A stretch of DNA of 64,000 bases from Tractidigestivibacter sp050946515 (GTDB lineage Bacteria; Actinomycetota; Coriobacteriia; Coriobacteriales; Atopobiaceae): the NCBI RefSeq assembly GCF_050946515.1, contig NZ_JBMNUX010000005.1, positions 117,090 to 181,089 of the forward strand. Direction: 5' to 3'. A model generated the notes under the pieces. It ran no database searches and had not been told where the DNA came from. It saw only the letters and a program-made list of their open reading frames with translations. The position numbers and the translations under genes are program-made. Positions 61,270 to 64,000 of this stretch are shown here, one piece after another (the stretch's first letter is position 1; each line of letters begins with the position of its first letter).

Positions 61270-61860
61270 TCACGCCTTGGCGGCAGCTCGTTCCCGCAGC
61301 TTCTTGTAGATGGCGGGAGCCACCGTATCGTAGATGGAGTGGCAGAACTCGTCCACGGGAATGGCATTGCCCGTCTGTCCGCGATACCTGAGCGCATCGC
61401 AGACGCCTCCCGTCATGAAGGAGAGGAGGACGTTCGTCTGGTAGTCGGTGGAGTCCGGGTCGACATCCAGCGCACGCGCGAGAGCGGAGCTGATGAAGGC
61501 GGTGATGTGCTCCCTACCCTGACCCGTCGCGTTGAGTGCCACAAGCGAGCAGAGCTGGTCGAGCATCTTGACCTCTGGGGAGTCGGCGGCCGAAACGTCC
61601 TGCACCCAATCGCCGCTCAGGACCTTCTCGATGACCGCGTGGGTGGTCCGGCCGATGCCCGACTGCTCTATGGCGGCCTGGCGCAGGTCCTCGATGTAGT
61701 TGAAGTGGTAGTAGAACGTGGTCTTGTTGCACCCTACGGCGTCAACGACCATCTTCACCGTGATCTCGTCGATCGGCACTTTGCGCGAGAGCCTGATGAA
61801 CGCCTCGATCATCTGAGTTTTCGCGTCGTATCTCGGGTCGTCCTTTCGGGGCCGTCCCAT
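61270..61860 (-). CDS. TetR/AcrR-family regulator
   Basis: 196 residues from the ATG at 61860 with GGAAGGAGGAGGG upstream. It starts GRPRKDDPRYDAKTQMIEAFIRL, then the helix-turn-helix IDEITVKMVVDAVGCNKTTFYYHFNYIEDLRQAAI. Divergent from the lipocalin-like gene; a clear inverted repeat (61940-61964) lies between them and is its probable operator. Confidence 0.9.
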   Translation of the reverse strand: MGRPRKDDPRYDAKTQMIEAFIRLSRKVPIDEITVKMVVDAVGCNKTTFYYHFNYIEDLRQAAIEQSGIGRTTHAVIEKVLSGDWVQDVSAADSPEVKMLDQLCSLVALNATGQGREHITAFISSALARALDVDPDSTDYQTNVLLSFMTGGVCDALRYRGQTGNAIPVDEFCHSIYDTVAPAIYKKLRERAAAKA

Positions 61861-61939
61861 GGAACCCTCCTCCTTCCGAATGCAACCTCCGCGTCGAAAC
61901 CGATGCATTACGTCGTCCCTGTTGGATGCCATACTACCG

Positions 61940-61964
61940 TTAATGCAACTATAGGTTGTATTAA
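61940..61964. promoter_or_regulatory. TetR operator: TTAATGCAAC / GTTGTATTAA
   Basis: Two 10-base arms, matching at 9 of 10 positions, are separated by 5 bases. The site lies 42 bases before the lipocalin-like start and 79 bases before the divergent TetR start. Confidence 0.7.
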
Positions 61965-62006
61965 TTCCCAAAAGGGAGTGGACGCACCAACGAAAGGAGT
62001 TCCGCC

Positions 62007-63158
62007 ATGGAACGGATGCGGCTCATGGACAGGCCGGAGGACTTCGAGAAGCTTGGCATCAACCCCAGCAAGGTCGAGGAGTGGGAGGACGGCCGCCGAG
62101 GCACGGACGGGCCGGGCGAAGGCGGCGTGTGGTACTTCGACGCCACGTTCGACGACGGCACGAAGTCCGTGGTGGCATTCCGACCGAAGGAGCCCTCGAA
62201 GATGATGCTCGCGGGGGACTCCCCCAACCTGAACATCGCCATCAACCCGCCCGACGGACGCACCCTGCAGGAGTTCGCCTACGCGAGCACCGAGGACTCG
62301 CACGTCGGCACCGACAAGTGCGACGTGCACTTCGGCCCGAACTGGTGCACGGGCGACTTCAAGGACTACGACGTGCACGTGGAGGAGACGAACGGCCTCG
62401 CGTGCGACCTGCACTACCACGCGCTCGTCGAGCCGTTCCGCCAGGGCACGTCAATCATCGCGCTGGGCGACGAGGACCAGTACCACTACACCGACCTGAG
62501 CGTGCCGAAGTGCCGGGTCACGGGCAGGCTGCTTTACGACGGCGCCTGGCACGACGTGCAGGGGTTCGGCTACCACGACCACCAATGGGAGAACATCTCC
62601 CCGCTGCTGGCGTTCCACCACTGGTTCTGGGGCCGCATGTACACGGACAAACACGTGGTCTATATCTACGAGTTCGTTGGCAACGAGCGCTTCGGCTTCA
62701 CGCATGTGCCGTACTTCATGGTTGCCGACAACGATACCGGCAAGATCGTGTTCTCCACCAACGGAGACTACCAGCTTGAGACCGAGAAGGAGATGCAGCC
62801 CACCATCGGCCGCCCCTTCCCGAAGACGAGCCGCTACGTGTTCGACAACGGCGACGGGAACCGCGCCGAAATGACGGTCACCTGGGAGCAGGAGCTCGAG
62901 GTGCGAGACATGTACGGAAGCGCCCCCGCAAACGCCGCCGAGGCGAAGAGGCTCCAGGAAAAGCTCGGCGACATGGCCAAGGTCGTCGGGGGAACCAAGG
63001 AGCAGTTCGACGCCATGGGCATCGCGCCGGCATACATGCGCTACTACGCAAAGGGCAGCCTGAGACTGACGCTGGGCGACAAGGTCGAGGAGAGCAGCGG
63101 CGACATGATCTACGAGTACAACTACACGGGTCGCGAGGACCCGCGCGCCGGAGTGTAG
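62007..63158 (+). CDS. Lipocalin-like (CrtC/AttH-type) protein
   Basis: 383 residues; GAAAGGAGTTCCGCC precedes the ATG. Two lipocalin-like halves are suggested: the first has GEGGVWYFDATFDDGTKSVVAF and FGPNWCTGDFKDYDVHVEE, and the second starts at the family hallmark VQGFGYHDHQWENISPLLAFHHWFWGRMY (about 190-218). In CrtC-type hydratases this H-D-H-x-W region forms the active pocket. No signal peptide is seen, so it is cytoplasmic. It may bind or hydrate a hydrophobic compound such as a steroid or isoprenoid; that is inference. Controlled by the divergent TetR. Confidence 0.75.
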   Translation: MERMRLMDRPEDFEKLGINPSKVEEWEDGRRGTDGPGEGGVWYFDATFDDGTKSVVAFRPKEPSKMMLAGDSPNLNIAINPPDGRTLQEFAYASTEDSHVGTDKCDVHFGPNWCTGDFKDYDVHVEETNGLACDLHYHALVEPFRQGTSIIALGDEDQYHYTDLSVPKCRVTGRLLYDGAWHDVQGFGYHDHQWENISPLLAFHHWFWGRMYTDKHVVYIYEFVGNERFGFTHVPYFMVADNDTGKIVFSTNGDYQLETEKEMQPTIGRPFPKTSRYVFDNGDGNRAEMTVTWEQELEVRDMYGSAPANAAEAKRLQEKLGDMAKVVGGTKEQFDAMGIAPAYMRYYAKGSLRLTLGDKVEESSGDMIYEYNYTGREDPRAGV

Positions 63159-63184
63159 CCAGTCCGAAAAATACTGGGGCATTG

Positions 63185-63227
63185 GAGGGGCTCTGCCGAG
63201 CATACGGCGGAGCCCCTCCCCTTTCTG
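63185..63227 (+). terminator. Intrinsic terminator after the lipocalin-like gene
   Basis: GGAGGGGCTC-TGCCG pairs with CGGCG-GAGCCCCTCC (one mismatch) and is followed by CCTTTCTG. It lies 27 bases after the stop. Confidence 0.82.
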
Positions 63228-63274
63228 CGAATACCGTGGTTACCGCCTGCGGTGGCATGGGTCGAGGCACGCTT

Positions 63275-63790
63275 CTAGGATTTGGCAACGGGATGCGTGT
63301 ACTGGCCATGGTCCCTCGTCTTGTCGTCGTACTGGATGGCAAACTTCGGGCAGTTGTGGAGGCAGCGCAGGCACATTGCGCACTTCTCCTTTGTCCAGAC
63401 GGGTCGGTCGTCCCTCATCTCGATAGCATGGATCGGGCACCTCCTGGCACAGAGCCCACAGCCGATACACCCGCCCCCGACGTGGAGGTGGCTGGTCCTC
63501 CGAACGGACCGGTTGTACATGCCCTGTGCGACCTTGGAGACGAGGTAGCCGTGCTGGTGCTCCATGAAGTTGCCGACGGAGCCCCGCCGGACCTTCTCGA
63601 CGATCCAGTCGATCTGCTCGGGCTCCGCATCGTTGAGCCTCCGCACGGCATCCCTGTCGCTGAGGTCGAACTCCTGCGTCCAGGTGTCCGGCATCCGGAT
63701 GCCGTAGAACGCGTCGATCGTGATGCCACTGCATCCCAGGAGCTTCCGCGCGAAGGTCGGGACCGCCCCGGGAGAGGTGCCGTAGCTCGC
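63275..63790 (-). pseudogene. 5'-truncated copy of the EFR1 ferrodoxin gene
   Basis: The frame encodes about 170 residues strongly similar to residues 83-252 of the intact EFR1 protein at 58718-59488 (ASYGTSPGAVPTFARKLLGCSGITIDAFYGIRMPDTWT, DAVRRLNDAEPEQID, CIGCGLCARRCP, CAMCLRCLHNCP). The first ~82 residues, which start the flavodoxin domain and hold its FMN phosphate loop, are absent. Sequence upstream of ~63790 (to 63886) is unrelated and lacks a good start with ribosome site. It is probably a remnant after duplication; both clusters remain intact. Confidence 0.8.
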
Positions 63791-63907
63791 TGATGTTACC
63801 CCATGGGAGGGAGGGGACGACCTCCGTGCCATGACGCAAAACGCCCGAAGTGCATGCTCTTCTCGCCACCGACTCCAGACAAACACCCAGCAAAAAAGTA
63901 CTGCAGA

Positions 63908-63934
63908 GGGCTCCGTCGAGAACCGACGGAGCCC
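63908..63934. terminator. Hairpin near the right edge
   Basis: A perfect 11-bp stem GGGCTCCGTCG / CGACGGAGCCC with a 5-base loop. A T-run (TACTTTTTT) lies about 8 bases beyond it on the minus strand, TTCGTCT on the plus strand. The final ~65 bases hold nothing recognisable. Confidence 0.6.
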
Positions 63935-64000
63935 TTCGTCTGCCTGCAGGGGTTGTAGACGTCTCTCGGGGGGTTGAGGCTGGCTCGCCTACTCCCACTC

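Overview
The window is about 60% GC by eye and gene-dense, with same-strand runs that often overlap by 4 bases and clear GGAG-type ribosome sites. The gene mix (paired 6-phospho-beta-glucosidases with a beta-glucoside PTS, a SEC-C methionine aminopeptidase, many TetR/MarR/HxlR regulators of flavin and ferredoxin proteins, HXXEE membrane proteins) suggests a high-GC actinobacterium of the Coriobacteriia, most like Olsenella/Atopobiaceae. This assignment is inference from gene content. No rRNA, tRNA, CRISPR, prophage or intact transposase was seen.

Left part (1-25 kb). A leftward operon (4614 to 1) encodes a circularly permuted ATP-grasp ligase, an alpha-E protein, a transglutaminase-like protein and two M14 aspartoacylase-like proteins; the second M14 protein lacks the expected zinc and catalytic residues. 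Next comes the branched-chain amino-acid operon ilvD-ilvB-ilvN-ilvC, then a DUF2252 protein, a nitroreductase and a beta-glucoside locus: an RpiR regulator divergent from a GH1 enzyme and a HAD phosphatase, then a BglG/LicT-type antiterminator target, PTS EIIBC and a second GH1 enzyme. Two cell-surface/membrane proteins and an MFS drug exporter follow.

Middle part (26-48 kb). Here lie oligoendopeptidase F, a NodB polysaccharide deacetylase, SDR, methionine aminopeptidase, ArsR, an HxlR/thioredoxin divergent pair, a HAD phosphatase, RpiB, and an XRE-cupin/MFS/threonine-aldolase-like/PhzF operon. After these come a two-pore-helix potassium channel, a MarR/methyltransferase/DsbA group that shares an operator-like site, a cytidylate-kinase-like protein, and a heterodimeric ABC exporter with a large extracytoplasmic insertion in one subunit.

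Right part (48-64 kb) is an accessory region: a Pyr4/PaxB-like membrane protein, nitroreductase, HXXEE pair, DUF2798, flavodoxin, flavin reductase, NTF2-like, EFR1 ferredoxin and lipocalin-like proteins, with eight one-component regulators, mostly beside strong inverted-repeat operators. It also shows decay: an SDR gene cut by an amber codon, two in-frame chimeras (SDR-AraC and DUF362-TetR) and a 5'-truncated second copy of the EFR1 gene.

The most unusual non-coding content is a family of four composite intergenic repeats (near 5.0, 11.4, 25.7 and 34.7 kb). They are built from a ~31-bp repeat, a foldback that ends each array, and, in three copies, four GTGTGGG sites mirrored by four CCCACAC sites at nearly the same distances about a common centre. 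There are also a 150-bp MITE-like element with perfect 32-bp terminal inverted repeats and a neighbouring perfect palindrome with 25-bp arms.
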